NCBI GenBank assembly: GCA_020846655.1 | Contig: JADLDL010000201.1 | Span: 1-54,519, forward strand | DNA: 54,519 nucleotides | Direction of reading: 5' to 3' | Origin: Saprospiraceae bacterium | GTDB lineage: Bacteria > Bacteroidota > Bacteroidia > Chitinophagales > Saprospiraceae | Shown here: positions 35,663 through 43,919 of the stretch, in pieces | Numbering within the stretch: position 1 is the first letter of the stretch | How the letters are laid out: each line of letters begins with the position of its first letter | The notes under the pieces: generated by a model | The model's database searches: none | What the model saw: the letters and a program-made list of their open reading frames with translations, nothing else | What the model was told of the DNA's origin: nothing | Translations under genes and position numbers: made by a program

Positions 35663-35716
35663 CGGCCGGGCAGGCATTTTCAGGGATTGAAAAATACCGC
35701 CCGGCCGCGCCCCTGG

Positions 35717-36148
35717 TCAATACCGCTCGGGCAATTTTTTGAAATACGGGCCGAGCCATTCGTGGGTGAAGGCCAGCGTCCAGCGCATGTCGGCCGGTAC
35801 GAGGTAGAGGTCGGCCATACCGACCGAGGCGAGCAAGGCAGTGAAAAAACGCTTGGAGGAATAGCAGCGCAGGCCCCAGTCGCCAAACTGCTCGAACAAC
35901 AGCACTTCCGTAACGTTCTGGCGCTTCGCCATTTCCACTGCCAGCGGGCCCTCCGTTTTTTCCACGAGGTTAAAACTGTAAATATGCCACAAGAACGACG
36001 GCGGCGGCACCCGGCCTTCCCAAAAATGCGCTTTCCAGTCTTCTTTCAATTGGCGGACGGCTGCCACATCCAGGCGTTCAAAAGACACGTTGTGCGCGGT
36101 CAGGGCCAGTTCGAGCGGATTTTGGTACGCAGAGGGTTTGAATTGCAT
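35717..36148 (-). CDS. Hypothetical cytoplasmic protein
   Basis: A 143-residue soluble protein that I do not recognise. Features: no signal peptide or membrane helix, a mixed alpha/beta pattern, and an aromatic-rich C-terminus (RWTLAFTHEWLGPYFKKLPERY). The segments LKEDWKAHFW and SFLWHIYSFNL are the most distinctive and faintly recall small DUF4275-type proteins; this is weak. The ATG at 36148 gives a natural start. Codon use matches its neighbours, so it is likely a real gene. It is followed after 80 bases by the HEAT-like gene on the same strand. Confidence 0.6.
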   Translation of the reverse strand: MQFKPSAYQNPLELALTAHNVSFERLDVAAVRQLKEDWKAHFWEGRVPPPSFLWHIYSFNLVEKTEGPLAVEMAKRQNVTEVLLFEQFGDWGLRCYSSKRFFTALLASVGMADLYLVPADMRWTLAFTHEWLGPYFKKLPERY

Positions 36149-36274
36149 GGCGTTGATGGTTGAGCAGCCCAAACGCGGCTGTCAGGCAATCCGTTCCGGG
36201 ATGTGCAACAAACTTGGTTCTACCCCCGGGCTTGCTGCCTGATTTTTTGTTCTTTTATCCCCAAAAAAAGAATC

Positions 36275-36586
36275 ATGTCGAAAACTACACTTGTCCTGTT
36301 TTGGGCCATTTGGCTCCTGGATGTGCTGCTGGCTCTGTTTGGCTACCGCGAATTTATCCAGGGCGTCTTTGGCCGCTACGCCGCCCCCAACTCCAAATAT
36401 ATTTTCCTGTGGCTCATCCTGTTTGCCGCCATCCTGCTGATCCTGTGCGGCAGTTTGTATTTCAAAAACTACGGGCACCCCGGCATGGCCATGAGCGTAG
36501 TGTCGACGCCGCTGGTGCTGGCCTTGCCGTACGTCCTTTGGCTGGCGGTCATCTTAATCAGCGGCAAAGGCGCGCGTTGGAACTAA
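36275..36586 (+). CDS. Small three-helix membrane protein
   Basis: A 103-residue integral membrane protein with helices at about 5-25, 42-60 and 75-95 and a short basic C-terminus (GKGARWN). No known domain. The ATG at 36275 is used; upstream in-frame codons are low quality. A second small membrane gene follows 45 bases later on the same strand, and both are of similar size, which suggests a two-gene unit. Function unknown. Confidence 0.65.
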   Translation: MSKTTLVLFWAIWLLDVLLALFGYREFIQGVFGRYAAPNSKYIFLWLILFAAILLILCGSLYFKNYGHPGMAMSVVSTPLVLALPYVLWLAVILISGKGARWN

Positions 36587-36631
36587 GCGCGCTGCTTCGC
36601 CTCCCTGTTCTCCTTTCCTAACTCCCTGATT

Positions 36632-36931
36632 ATGTATTTTATACACTATATTTTCATGAGCCTGTACATCGGTGTCTATGTCTATTTCCAAATCATAGAA
36701 GCGCCTTTGCCCGCCTTTTTACCGCAGGTGAATACCTGGGTCAACTGGGGTTTGCTGCTCTGGGCTGGCTACCAGTCCGGCAAAATCATAGTCGATTGTG
36801 TGCAGTCGCACGCCAAAAATCAAATGACAACGGATAATATGTGGAACGGCATTTTGTTGGCCTTGCTGCATGCCTTGCCCACTGTACTGATGGCCCTGTT
36901 TATGCTGCGGGAGGGGTTTGTTGGTAAATAA
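36632..36931 (+). CDS. Small membrane protein
   Basis: A 99-residue protein with three probable helices (about 2-20, 33-52 and 72-92) and a short polar loop carrying DCVQSHAKNQMTTDN. It has no recognised domain. It follows another small membrane gene. Its TAA stop lies inside an A/T hairpin (AAATAA at 36926-36931 pairs with TTATTT at 36939-36944) that also contains the stop of the convergent zinc-ribbon gene, only eight bases away. Confidence 0.65.
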   Translation: MYFIHYIFMSLYIGVYVYFQIIEAPLPAFLPQVNTWVNWGLLLWAGYQSGKIIVDCVQSHAKNQMTTDNMWNGILLALLHALPTVLMALFMLREGFVGK

Positions 36932-36939
36932 TATGTCTG

Positions 36940-37542
36940 TTATTTCTCCTGCAACTGCCCGATCAACTTGAGCAGAGCCGCCCGGTTGCCGGCCTTGGTC
37001 ATAAACGCGGGCAGGCGACTCACCATGGCGCTGCTTTTCCGGATGGTGTTGCGGGGCGTGATGCCGCGTTCGCGCAGTTGGGCGCCGATGTATTGCCGCA
37101 GCCACTCCAGGTGCTCGTGGTGGTAGGCCCAAAACAAATCGCCGCGGAATTCTTTTTGCAGCCACAAGGGCAGCCCGAATACCGGATCGGTCATTTGGCC
37201 TTCGTGCAGGGCATGTTTGGTGATGCTCGCCTCGTACTCGCAGTTGTCGCCGCAGGCCAGGCAGCGGGTGCCGAGTTTTTTCCAAACGCCGTCCCAGGGC
37301 GCGCTGTGCCGGATCGGGGCATGGCATTCGCGGCATTTGACCGACACGTAGGCCGTGCTGCTGCCGTACCAATGACCCGGTTGTTCGACATGAAAACAGG
37401 CCGTGCACGTGAGCCGCTGGTCGCGGCCGATGAGTGCGCGCTGGGCGCATTTGGGGCAGTGTACCACAAAATGCGTGGCCAGGTCGCTGAGGGCCAGGCC
37501 GGGGTCGGCAAAACGAGGGTTGTCGGGTTGCATGTGCTGCAT
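36940..37542 (-). CDS. Zinc-ribbon protein of unknown function
   Basis: A 200-residue soluble protein with four C-x2-C knuckles in the first half: CPKC, CTAC, CREC and CLAC. These would bind two zinc ions as two ribbons. The second half is helical (LWLQKEFRGDLFWAYHHEHLEWLRQYIGAQLRERG) and ends in a basic stretch. A role in binding nucleic acid or protein is inferred from the ribbons only. The ATG at 37542 lies two bases after the stop of the DUF5916 gene, so the two are probably translated from one message; another ATG is nine bases further on. It is a compact gene convergent with the small membrane protein gene. Confidence 0.7.
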   Translation of the reverse strand: MQHMQPDNPRFADPGLALSDLATHFVVHCPKCAQRALIGRDQRLTCTACFHVEQPGHWYGSSTAYVSVKCRECHAPIRHSAPWDGVWKKLGTRCLACGDNCEYEASITKHALHEGQMTDPVFGLPLWLQKEFRGDLFWAYHHEHLEWLRQYIGAQLRERGITPRNTIRKSSAMVSRLPAFMTKAGNRAALLKLIGQLQEK

Positions 37543-37544
37543 AT

Positions 37545-39713
37545 TTAAACGCTCCACCAATACGTCAGTTTCACTACAAACGCCCGGCTCACGATGCCGA
37601 AGCCCTCGGGCAGGTAGTTGTCGGTGTACACCAAGTACAGGTCGGATGCCGGAGCATAGCGCCACTGGAAGCGGGTGTTGAGGTTGACGTTGTTGGTTTG
37701 CTGGTTGTATTGCAAAAAGGTGGTGAAATAGATTTTTTTGGTAAAGGTCACGTCCACGCGCGGCCCTACGAGCCAAAACGCGGAGTTTTTCAGGCCGAAG
37801 GCATTGTCCTGCGGAAACTGGATATCGTTGTATTCGGCAGCCAGCGCAATGCTGCCGTAGGGCTGGAGGCGATAGGCCGTATTGGCAGCGAGCCGGAGCC
37901 GGGTGCCGCCGGCGTAGTAGCCGCCGTAGCGGGTTTCCCAGCCGAAGGTAAAGAGGCGTTGGGGCTTGGAGGCGAAACTGGTACCAAAGGAGTTCCAGAT
38001 ATGTTCGGTGCCCACGGGGAGTTGGATGCCGGTGCGGTTGGTGGGGTCGAAGGGCTGGAGGAGTTTTACGTAGTCGTTGGCGATCCAGACGCTGAACACG
38101 GCGTTGGTCCGGAAATTAAAGCCATAGGACAGGTAGTTTTCGTTTTCCACGCTGTTCACCAGGCGGTCGAGGTAGTTAAACCCGCCGAAATTGGGTCCGT
38201 GGGTGAGCAATGGACCGGCCTTGGGGAAAAACAGGTAGGCCGCATTGTAGGAGGTTTTGTGGTAGCCCCGGCGGGGCAAAAAACCGACTTCGGGGTTGTA
38301 GCGGTCGGCCACGTATTCCTGCGTGATGCTGAAGTTGAAATGGCGGTTGTTGTAGCGCAGGCTGGCGGCGGCGGCATAGTCTTTGCCTTGAGCGCCGGGG
38401 TCGAAGGACTTGTAGTACAGGAACTTGCCGCGCCAGAGGTCGTTTTTGGTGGCCAGGTTGTATTCCAGGCCGGCATTGCGGTTGTAGGCCGGTTGGCTGG
38501 GAAATCTCTCGCTGTCGAAGGATTGTTTGTTGATAAAAAAACCGGTCACGTTGGAGCGGCTGAACACGCGGCGCTGGAGGGTGAACACGCCGAAATTTTG
38601 GGCGGGCGCGCCGCTGTCGTCGGTTTCGCCGGTTTGGATGTCGAGCACACCCAGGCGCCAGTCTTTGTTGATGCGGCCGCTGAGGCGCGCGCCGGCGCGG
38701 ATGGGCGCCGTGAGACCTACCCGCCGGGAGAAGAAGGGGCGCAGGTTGCTGAAGCCAAGGTTGTTGAACAGGTCGCTGTTTTCGAGGAAAAACTGCCGAC
38801 GTTCCGGGAAAAACAGTTCGAAGCGGTCGAGGTTGGTTTGCTGGCGGTCCACTTCCACCTGCGAGAAATCGGGGTTGATGGTGGCGTCGAGGTTGAGCGA
38901 GGAGCTGAGGGCCACCTTGACGTCGAGGCCGGCGTCGAAGCGGGTATCCAGGGGCTTGCCGGGGCGGTACACCTTGCTGGCGCCGCCGAGCAGGTAGGGG
39001 ATGATGGACACGTTGCTGCCGGCGCGGGGTGGCGGAGCATCCCATTGGAGCACGCCGGTGTAGGCCAGCGAGGCGGTGGCCATTTGGCGGGGCACGGGCG
39101 CCCAGGCCGATTTTTCGGTGGTGGTGAGGTCGTTTCGGCTAAAATTGACACCCCAGCGGGTGATGTCTTTTTTGTAACGGAGGGTTTTGAAGGGGATAGC
39201 GGCCTCGAAGATCCAGCGGTCGCTGTAGCGTTTGACGGCCGAGTACCAGCGGTTTTCCCAGTTGAGGTCGGCTGAGCCGCCGTCGTATTGCTGGCCGTCC
39301 CATTCGGCGCCGGCGGCATTGGCCCCGAAGGTGAAGCCGTTGGTTTGGTCGTCGAAGGGGTCCATGAAAAAGATGAAGTTGTCGTTTTTGCCAAAATTCC
39401 AGTCGCGGCGCAAGGACTCGACCACCACGGGGTGCGTCTGGTAATTGACGGCCGAGATGTACAGGAAGCGCTCGTCGTAGGCCATGCGGACCTCCGTTTT
39501 GAGCCGGGCACGGGAGGTGTCCATGGGCAGCACCATAAAAAAATCGGTGGCCAGTTCGGCGGCTTTCCAGGTGTCTTCGTCCAGTTCGCCGTTGACGGTA
39601 ACGGGGCCGTCGGTACAGCGGATGGGGTACTGGTAGGCGGCGTTTTTCTTTTGGGCGAAGGCGGGCGCGGCGGCGAGCAGCGCGAGGAGGAGGAGGATTT
39701 GTTTCACGGACAT
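37545..39713 (-). CDS. DUF5916 protein with CBM9-like domain
   Basis: A 722-residue exported protein of the DUF5916 family. The signal peptide (cleavage near APAFAQKK) is followed by a carbohydrate-binding family 9-like domain: CTDGPVTVNGELDEDTWKAA, TEVRMAYDERFLYISAVNYQ, FFMDPFDDQTNGFTFGANAAG. The rest is the DUF5916 outer-membrane barrel, with VDLRQQTNLDRFELFFPERRQFFLEN-like and FFSRRVG segments and a final strand ending in LTYWWSV. The family is common in Bacteroidota next to proteases or TonB receptors; the ligand is unknown. The zinc-ribbon gene follows after two bases. Confidence 0.88.
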   Translation of the reverse strand: MSVKQILLLLALLAAAPAFAQKKNAAYQYPIRCTDGPVTVNGELDEDTWKAAELATDFFMVLPMDTSRARLKTEVRMAYDERFLYISAVNYQTHPVVVESLRRDWNFGKNDNFIFFMDPFDDQTNGFTFGANAAGAEWDGQQYDGGSADLNWENRWYSAVKRYSDRWIFEAAIPFKTLRYKKDITRWGVNFSRNDLTTTEKSAWAPVPRQMATASLAYTGVLQWDAPPPRAGSNVSIIPYLLGGASKVYRPGKPLDTRFDAGLDVKVALSSSLNLDATINPDFSQVEVDRQQTNLDRFELFFPERRQFFLENSDLFNNLGFSNLRPFFSRRVGLTAPIRAGARLSGRINKDWRLGVLDIQTGETDDSGAPAQNFGVFTLQRRVFSRSNVTGFFINKQSFDSERFPSQPAYNRNAGLEYNLATKNDLWRGKFLYYKSFDPGAQGKDYAAAASLRYNNRHFNFSITQEYVADRYNPEVGFLPRRGYHKTSYNAAYLFFPKAGPLLTHGPNFGGFNYLDRLVNSVENENYLSYGFNFRTNAVFSVWIANDYVKLLQPFDPTNRTGIQLPVGTEHIWNSFGTSFASKPQRLFTFGWETRYGGYYAGGTRLRLAANTAYRLQPYGSIALAAEYNDIQFPQDNAFGLKNSAFWLVGPRVDVTFTKKIYFTTFLQYNQQTNNVNLNTRFQWRYAPASDLYLVYTDNYLPEGFGIVSRAFVVKLTYWWSV

Positions 39714-39781
39714 GTCAGTTGTGGTGCTAAGGTCCGGAGTTGGCGGGAGTTTTGGGGTGGGATTTTTCAGTGCCCCCTACC

Positions 39782-40123
39782 CTACCCCTTTTTACTCGAC
39801 TTGGCCTTCGGATTGAAGGCCAGGCAACGTTCCAGCCACCACTCCAGTTCCAATTCAGTATCAATGCCCTCGGGTTCCACGAAGGCGTAGCCCTTCAGAG
39901 GCCGGCCGGTGAAGTCCATTTGCCGGGCGCCGGGGCGTTGGAGGGCTTCGTTGAAGCCCTCGGGGCCGACGCGGGCCATGAGTTTGTCGCCCACTACGCC
40001 GGCGCACATTTTGTCGTTGACCAGGAAACAGAGGCCGCCCATCATTTTCTTTTCTTCGAAACGGGCGTTTTGGTCGCGAAAGCCGCGGCGGATACGGTCG
40101 GCAAGCAATTCGTTGTAAGCCAT
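39782..40123 (-). CDS. TfoX N-terminal domain protein
   Basis: The 113-residue product has a TfoX_N domain only (MAYNELLADRIRRG, EKKMMGGLCFLVNDKMCAGVV, LMARVGPEGF, GRPLKGYAFVEPEGI). It is the stand-alone form found in many bacteria; unlike the competence regulator TfoX/Sxy it lacks the C-terminal half. Its function is not known. A consensus -7 box lies 29 bases upstream (40152-40159), and a CTGCAAA-rich tandem array begins right behind it. Confidence 0.88.
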   Translation of the reverse strand: MAYNELLADRIRRGFRDQNARFEEKKMMGGLCFLVNDKMCAGVVGDKLMARVGPEGFNEALQRPGARQMDFTGRPLKGYAFVEPEGIDTELELEWWLERCLAFNPKAKSSKKG

Positions 40124-40151
40124 TTTTATATCAATAAGGTATTGCTTTTTA

Positions 40152-40159
40152 CAAAGATA
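40152..40159 (-). promoter_or_regulatory. Bacteroidota promoter of the TfoX-N gene
   Basis: TATCTTTG on the minus strand, full consensus. A TTTG (40185-40182) lies 22 bases upstream and belongs to a repeat unit of the adjoining array, so the array may supply the -33 box. Confidence 0.55.
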
Positions 40160-40161
40160 CA

Positions 40162-40282
40162 ACCACCGCCTCCTGCCCCTGCAAACTGCTCCTGCCTCCT
40201 GCCCCTACAAACTGCTACTGCAAACCGCCCCTGCAAACTGCTACTGCAAACTGCTACTGCCACTGCAAACTGCAAACTGCCA
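40162..40282. repeat. CTGCAAA-type tandem array between TfoX-N gene and mfd
   Basis: About 120 bases of irregular short repeats on the plus strand: CCTGCCCCTGCAAACTGCT, CTACTGCAAACTG and ACTGCAAACTGC. There are nine CAAAC/CAAACC units spaced by 6-15 bases. It runs from the TfoX-N promoter to the base before the mfd stop codon (TAG at 40285-40283). It contains no coding potential and no inverted-repeat arms, unlike the ATGTAAA elements. Confidence 0.9.
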
Positions 40283-42694
40283 CTACCCCACCACGCCCAG
40301 CACCATTTCCAGCGTCCCCTTTGCCTGTTTCATGCTCCGGATTTCATCCTGCACCAGGATCAGTTCTTTGTTGGTCTGCTTGAGGTGCAGGCCCATCACC
40401 CGGCCTTTTTCGCCGATCAACTTGACGATCCGCTGGAACTGCTCGGTTTCAAAAAACGAGGACTGCGGGTCGCTCACAAAGTAGCAGCGCAATTTGCCGC
40501 CCTTGAGGATCAGCCGTTCGAAGCCCAGTTTTTTGCAAATCCAACGCAGGCGCAGCGCCTCAAACAGGAAACTGACCTGCTTGGGCAGTTTACCAAAACG
40601 GTCCTGCAACATGTTGGTGAACACCTCGATGCCGGCCTCGTCTTCGATTTCGTCGAGTTGGGTGTAGAGGCTGAGGCGCTCGTTGGTGTTGGACACATAC
40701 TCGTCGGGGATGAGCATTTCGACGTCGGTTTCGATGGTCACGTCGCGCACGTAGGCGCCTTTTTGGGCAAGTTCGTCTTTGAACAGGTCTTTGAAATCGG
40801 TTTCCTTGAGTTCCTGGATGGCTTCGTCGAGAATTTTTTGGTAGGTTTCGTAGCCGATGTCGGCGATGAACCCTGATTGTTCGCCGCCGAGCAGGTTGCC
40901 GGCGCCGCGGATGTCGAGGTCGCGCATGGCCACCTGGAACCCTGAGCCCAGGTCGCTGAATTCCTCGATGGTGCGTAGGCGTTTGCGGGCTTCCTGGGTG
41001 AGCACGCTCATGGGCGGCGCCAGCAGGTAGCAGAAGGCCTTGACGTTGGAGCGGCCCACGCGGCCGCGCAACTGGTGCAGGTCGGATAGGCCGAACATGT
41101 CGGCGCGGTTGATCAGGATGGTGTTGGCGTTGGGGATGTCGAGGCCGGTTTCGATGATGTTGGTGCACACCAGCACGTCGTGTTTGCGGTCGATAAACTC
41201 CACGAGAACCTTTTCGAGGTGGTCGGCCTCCAATTGGCCGTGGGCCATGGCAATGTCGACATCAGGGCAGATCCGGCGCAGGAGTTCGACCATTTTGGGC
41301 AGGTCGGTCACGCGGTTGTGCACAAAAAACACCTGCCCACCGCGGTGGATTTCGTAGTAAATGGCGTCTTTGACGAGGTCTTCGTCGAACACACGGATTT
41401 CGGTGTGGATCGGCTGGCGGTTGGGCGGCGGCGTGCGCAGGATGCTCATGTCGCGAGCAGCCATGAGGCTGAACTGGAGCGTGCGCGGGATGGGGGTGGC
41501 GGTGAGCGTGAGCGTGTCGACGTTGACTTGCAGGGCGCGCAGTTTTTCTTTGGCGGCTACGCCAAATTTTTGCTCTTCGTCCACCACCAGCAAGCCGAGG
41601 TCTTTGAATTTAGCCTCTTTGTTGAGCAGGGCATGCGTGCCGATGACGATATCAATTTGGCCGGCGGCCATTTTTTTGAACACCTCGGTTTTCTCTTTGG
41701 CAGAGCGGAAGCGGTTGAGGTAGTCTACCGTGACGGGGAAATCCTTGAGGCGTTCGCTGAAGGTTTTCCAGTGCTGAAGGGCCAGGATGGTGGTGGGCAC
41801 CAGCACGGCGGCCTGTTTGCCATCGGTCACGGCTTTGAAGGCGGCGCGGATGGCCACCTCGGTTTTGCCGAAGCCTACGTCGCCGCAGATGAGGCGGTCC
41901 ATGGGATATGCTTTTTCCATGTCGGCCTTCACGTCGGCGGTCGATTTGACCTGATCGGGGGTGTCTTCGTAGATAAAACTGGCTTCGAGTTCGTTTTGGA
42001 GGTAGCCGTCGGGCGGGAAGGCGTGGCCGGGCGCGGCGCGGCGCTTGGCGTAGAGTTTGATGAGTTCGGCCGCAATGTCCTTGATTTTCTTTTTGGTGCG
42101 GGCCTTGAGTTGTTTCCAGGCTTCGGAGCCGATTTTGGAGAGTTGGGGTGCTTCGCCTTCTTTGCCGACGTACTTCGAAATTTTGTGCAGCGAGTGGATG
42201 CTGACGTAGAGGATATCGTTGTTTTTGTACACCAGCCGCACGGCTTCCTGGGTTTGGCCGCCGATTTCGATTTTTTGCAGGCCGGAGTATTTGCCGATGC
42301 CGTGGTCGATGTGGGTCACGAAATCGCCGGGCTGGAGTTCGCGGAGCAGCCGCACGTTGAGCGATTGTTCTTTGGTAAAACCGGTGCGGAGTTTGAAGGC
42401 GTGGAAGCGCTGGAAAATCTGGTGGTCAGTGAAACAGGCGATTTTGAGGTCTTCGTCGATGAAGCCGGCCGAGAGGGCGGTTTCGACGGGGTGCCACTCG
42501 ATTTTGGCTTTCAGTTCCTTGAAAATAGACTGTAGGCGGGCGAGTTGTTTGGGATTGTCCGAGCAGATAAAAATTTCATAGCCGTTGGCCTGCCACTCGT
42601 GCAGGTTGCGCAGGAGCAAGTCAAAATTTTTGTTGAACGAAGGCTGAGGTTTGGCGTGGAAAGCCAAACTGCGGATACTGCCGGAATGCGTCAT
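40283..42694 (-). CDS. mfd: Mfd (transcription-repair coupling factor) lacking its N-terminal UvrB-homology module
   Basis: An 803-residue translocase homologous to Mfd from domain 3 to the C-terminus. The start MTHSGSIRSLAF leads directly into FHAKPQPSFNKNFDLLLRN, which is domain 3. The RNA polymerase-interacting domain follows (FVTHIDHGIGKYSGLQ), then the two RecG-like motor lobes: Walker A GDVGFGKT (271-278), DEEQ, TATPIPRTL, QLRGRVGRS, and the translocation TRG segment. Domain 7 is present to the end. E. coli Mfd has Walker A near residue 630 and 1148 residues in total, so about 350 residues (domains 1a, 2 and 1b) are missing. That module binds UvrA. A perfect -7 box lies 21 bases upstream of the ATG, so the short form can be expressed. 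Motor residues are all intact, so it is not a decayed gene. Confidence 0.85.
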   Translation of the reverse strand: MTHSGSIRSLAFHAKPQPSFNKNFDLLLRNLHEWQANGYEIFICSDNPKQLARLQSIFKELKAKIEWHPVETALSAGFIDEDLKIACFTDHQIFQRFHAFKLRTGFTKEQSLNVRLLRELQPGDFVTHIDHGIGKYSGLQKIEIGGQTQEAVRLVYKNNDILYVSIHSLHKISKYVGKEGEAPQLSKIGSEAWKQLKARTKKKIKDIAAELIKLYAKRRAAPGHAFPPDGYLQNELEASFIYEDTPDQVKSTADVKADMEKAYPMDRLICGDVGFGKTEVAIRAAFKAVTDGKQAAVLVPTTILALQHWKTFSERLKDFPVTVDYLNRFRSAKEKTEVFKKMAAGQIDIVIGTHALLNKEAKFKDLGLLVVDEEQKFGVAAKEKLRALQVNVDTLTLTATPIPRTLQFSLMAARDMSILRTPPPNRQPIHTEIRVFDEDLVKDAIYYEIHRGGQVFFVHNRVTDLPKMVELLRRICPDVDIAMAHGQLEADHLEKVLVEFIDRKHDVLVCTNIIETGLDIPNANTILINRADMFGLSDLHQLRGRVGRSNVKAFCYLLAPPMSVLTQEARKRLRTIEEFSDLGSGFQVAMRDLDIRGAGNLLGGEQSGFIADIGYETYQKILDEAIQELKETDFKDLFKDELAQKGAYVRDVTIETDVEMLIPDEYVSNTNERLSLYTQLDEIEDEAGIEVFTNMLQDRFGKLPKQVSFLFEALRLRWICKKLGFERLILKGGKLRCYFVSDPQSSFFETEQFQRIVKLIGEKGRVMGLHLKQTNKELILVQDEIRSMKQAKGTLEMVLGVVG

Positions 42695-42714
42695 TGAACG
42701 AGTGGATTCTGCGG

Positions 42715-42722
42715 CAAAAGTA
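42715..42722 (-). promoter_or_regulatory. -7 box for the short mfd
   Basis: TACTTTTG on the minus strand matches TAnnTTTG. It sits 21 bases before the ATG at 42694, immediately next to the repeat cluster, and would give a leader of about 14 bases. Confidence 0.5.
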
Positions 42723-42727
42723 AGTTC

Positions 42728-43240
42728 GTTTTTCGTGTTTCGTGTTTCGGGGTGCGGGGTGCGGGGTGCGGGGGGCGTGTTTCGAGGTGCGTGAAGGTTT
42801 TGCTTCTTCAAAATCCTTGGCCAGTTATTGTTTAAATACCCTCTGCGCCCTCGTAGTCCTCCCCTTGCCCCCTCCAAAGGGGGAAATTTTGACTGGCTAC
42901 GCCAGCCAAAACCGCGTTAAATGGAGCGTAGCGACATAACATTTCCCCCTTTGGAGGGGGCTGTCGATTACCCACAAGTTGATCTGAAAAAATCGCAACT
43001 GACCTCTCCGAGGTCATCCTCAAAGCGAACCTATTCTTTTGATTTTCAATATCATTTAGTTGGCAATCTCTTTTATCAACTTGTGGGTAATCGGGAGTGG
43101 AGGGGGCAGGGGAAGGACTACGGGCGCAAAAAAAACACAAAACATCCTGTACAACCATACCGTGTGCCTATTTACAAAACACACGCACCCCGAAACACGC
43201 GCCCCGAAACACGCGCCCCGAAACACGAAACACGAAACAC
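42728..43240. repeat. Nested inverted-repeat cluster upstream of mfd
   Basis: About 510 bases with no gene. The outer arms are GTTTCGTGTTTCGGGGTGCG-type repeats (42730-42796) and their inverse CGCGCCCCGAAACACGAAAC (43181-43240), both built of short tandem units. Inside them lie further inverted pairs: 42846-42876 with 43098-43127; CCCCCTCCAAAGGGGGAAAT (42868-42887) with its exact inverse (42941-42960); GATTACCCACAAGTTGAT (42966-42983) with its exact inverse (43075-43092); and a small GACCTC/GAGGTC hairpin at 43001-43015. The left end touches the mfd promoter and the right end touches the stop codon of the TPR-like gene (TAG at 43242-43240). Confidence 0.9.
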
Positions 43241-43887
43241 TATTTCCCCTTCGCCATATCCAGAATATACGCGTTGGCGCTTTTGCCCCAGGCCGGGTGG
43301 ATCGAGGAAGCCGGCTTGAAGGTGTCAAACTTTTGTGCGGCCGTTTCCATCAATTCCTTGCCTTTTTCCGGACTGCCGCCCCACTGCGGCGGCGTGAAAT
43401 AAATCCCGATGCCTTTTTGCATGTAGGCCCGCGGGTTTTCCGGATCCAGTTGCAGGGCTTTGTCGATCAACATCCCGGACAGCGGGCCGTATTTCTGGCC
43501 GTTCACCATGGGATTAAGGCGAATACGCATCCCGGCAGCCATGCTTCGGAGCACGTACACTTCCGAGTTGTTGGGGTTGAGCGAATCGGCCAGGGCAAGA
43601 AACTTGTCGGCCTTGTCGCACAAAGGCTCGTGTTTGCTCACATCCTGATCCAGGTTAAAAATCATGGACTGACACAAGCCCACGTAGTAAACCGGCAGCC
43701 ATTCGCCGGGTTCCTTTTGGGCGATCCGTTCAAACATATTGGACTTGGCAAGCCACTGTTCGGGGGTTTTCATCGAGTCGAGGCCGGCCAGGGCCTTTTC
43801 CATGGCTTTTACAAATTTGTCATTGGCCTGCGCCGAAACGGCGAGCGCCAGACTCAGAAACAACAGAGAAAGCAATCCTTTTTTCAT
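43240..43887 (-). CDS. Exported TPR-like protein
   Basis: A 215-residue protein with a clear signal peptide (MKKGLLSLLFLSLALAVSAQA) and no lipobox. The mature part is helical with TPR-like units (about 28-90 KALAGLDSMKTPEQWLAKSNMFERIAQKEP... and 90-160 KADKFLALADSLNPNNSEVYVLRS), and a conserved GIYFTPPQWGGSPEKGKELM segment near 160-180. Similar periplasmic proteins of unknown function often sit beside SusC-like or TonB receptors in Bacteroidota. It begins 32 bases after the TonB receptor gene on the same strand, so cotranscription is likely. Its TAG stop is shared with the end of the nested-repeat cluster. Confidence 0.75.
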   Translation of the reverse strand: MKKGLLSLLFLSLALAVSAQANDKFVKAMEKALAGLDSMKTPEQWLAKSNMFERIAQKEPGEWLPVYYVGLCQSMIFNLDQDVSKHEPLCDKADKFLALADSLNPNNSEVYVLRSMAAGMRIRLNPMVNGQKYGPLSGMLIDKALQLDPENPRAYMQKGIGIYFTPPQWGGSPEKGKELMETAAQKFDTFKPASSIHPAWGKSANAYILDMAKGK

Positions 43888-43919
43888 AGTGCAATGGGTT
43901 GATATGGTGAAGTAGTCTT

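Noticed and set aside
37698-39275. 525-codon frame antisense to the DUF5916 gene
   Set aside because: Val/Gly/Ala-rich shadow with no recognisable domain; the opposite strand encodes a complete, conserved exported protein.
42695-42877. Extra N-terminal residues for Mfd from an upstream in-frame start
   Set aside because: These codons read through the tandem-repeat arm (Pro/Arg/Thr-rich) and do not resemble Mfd domain 1; the -7 box lies within them.
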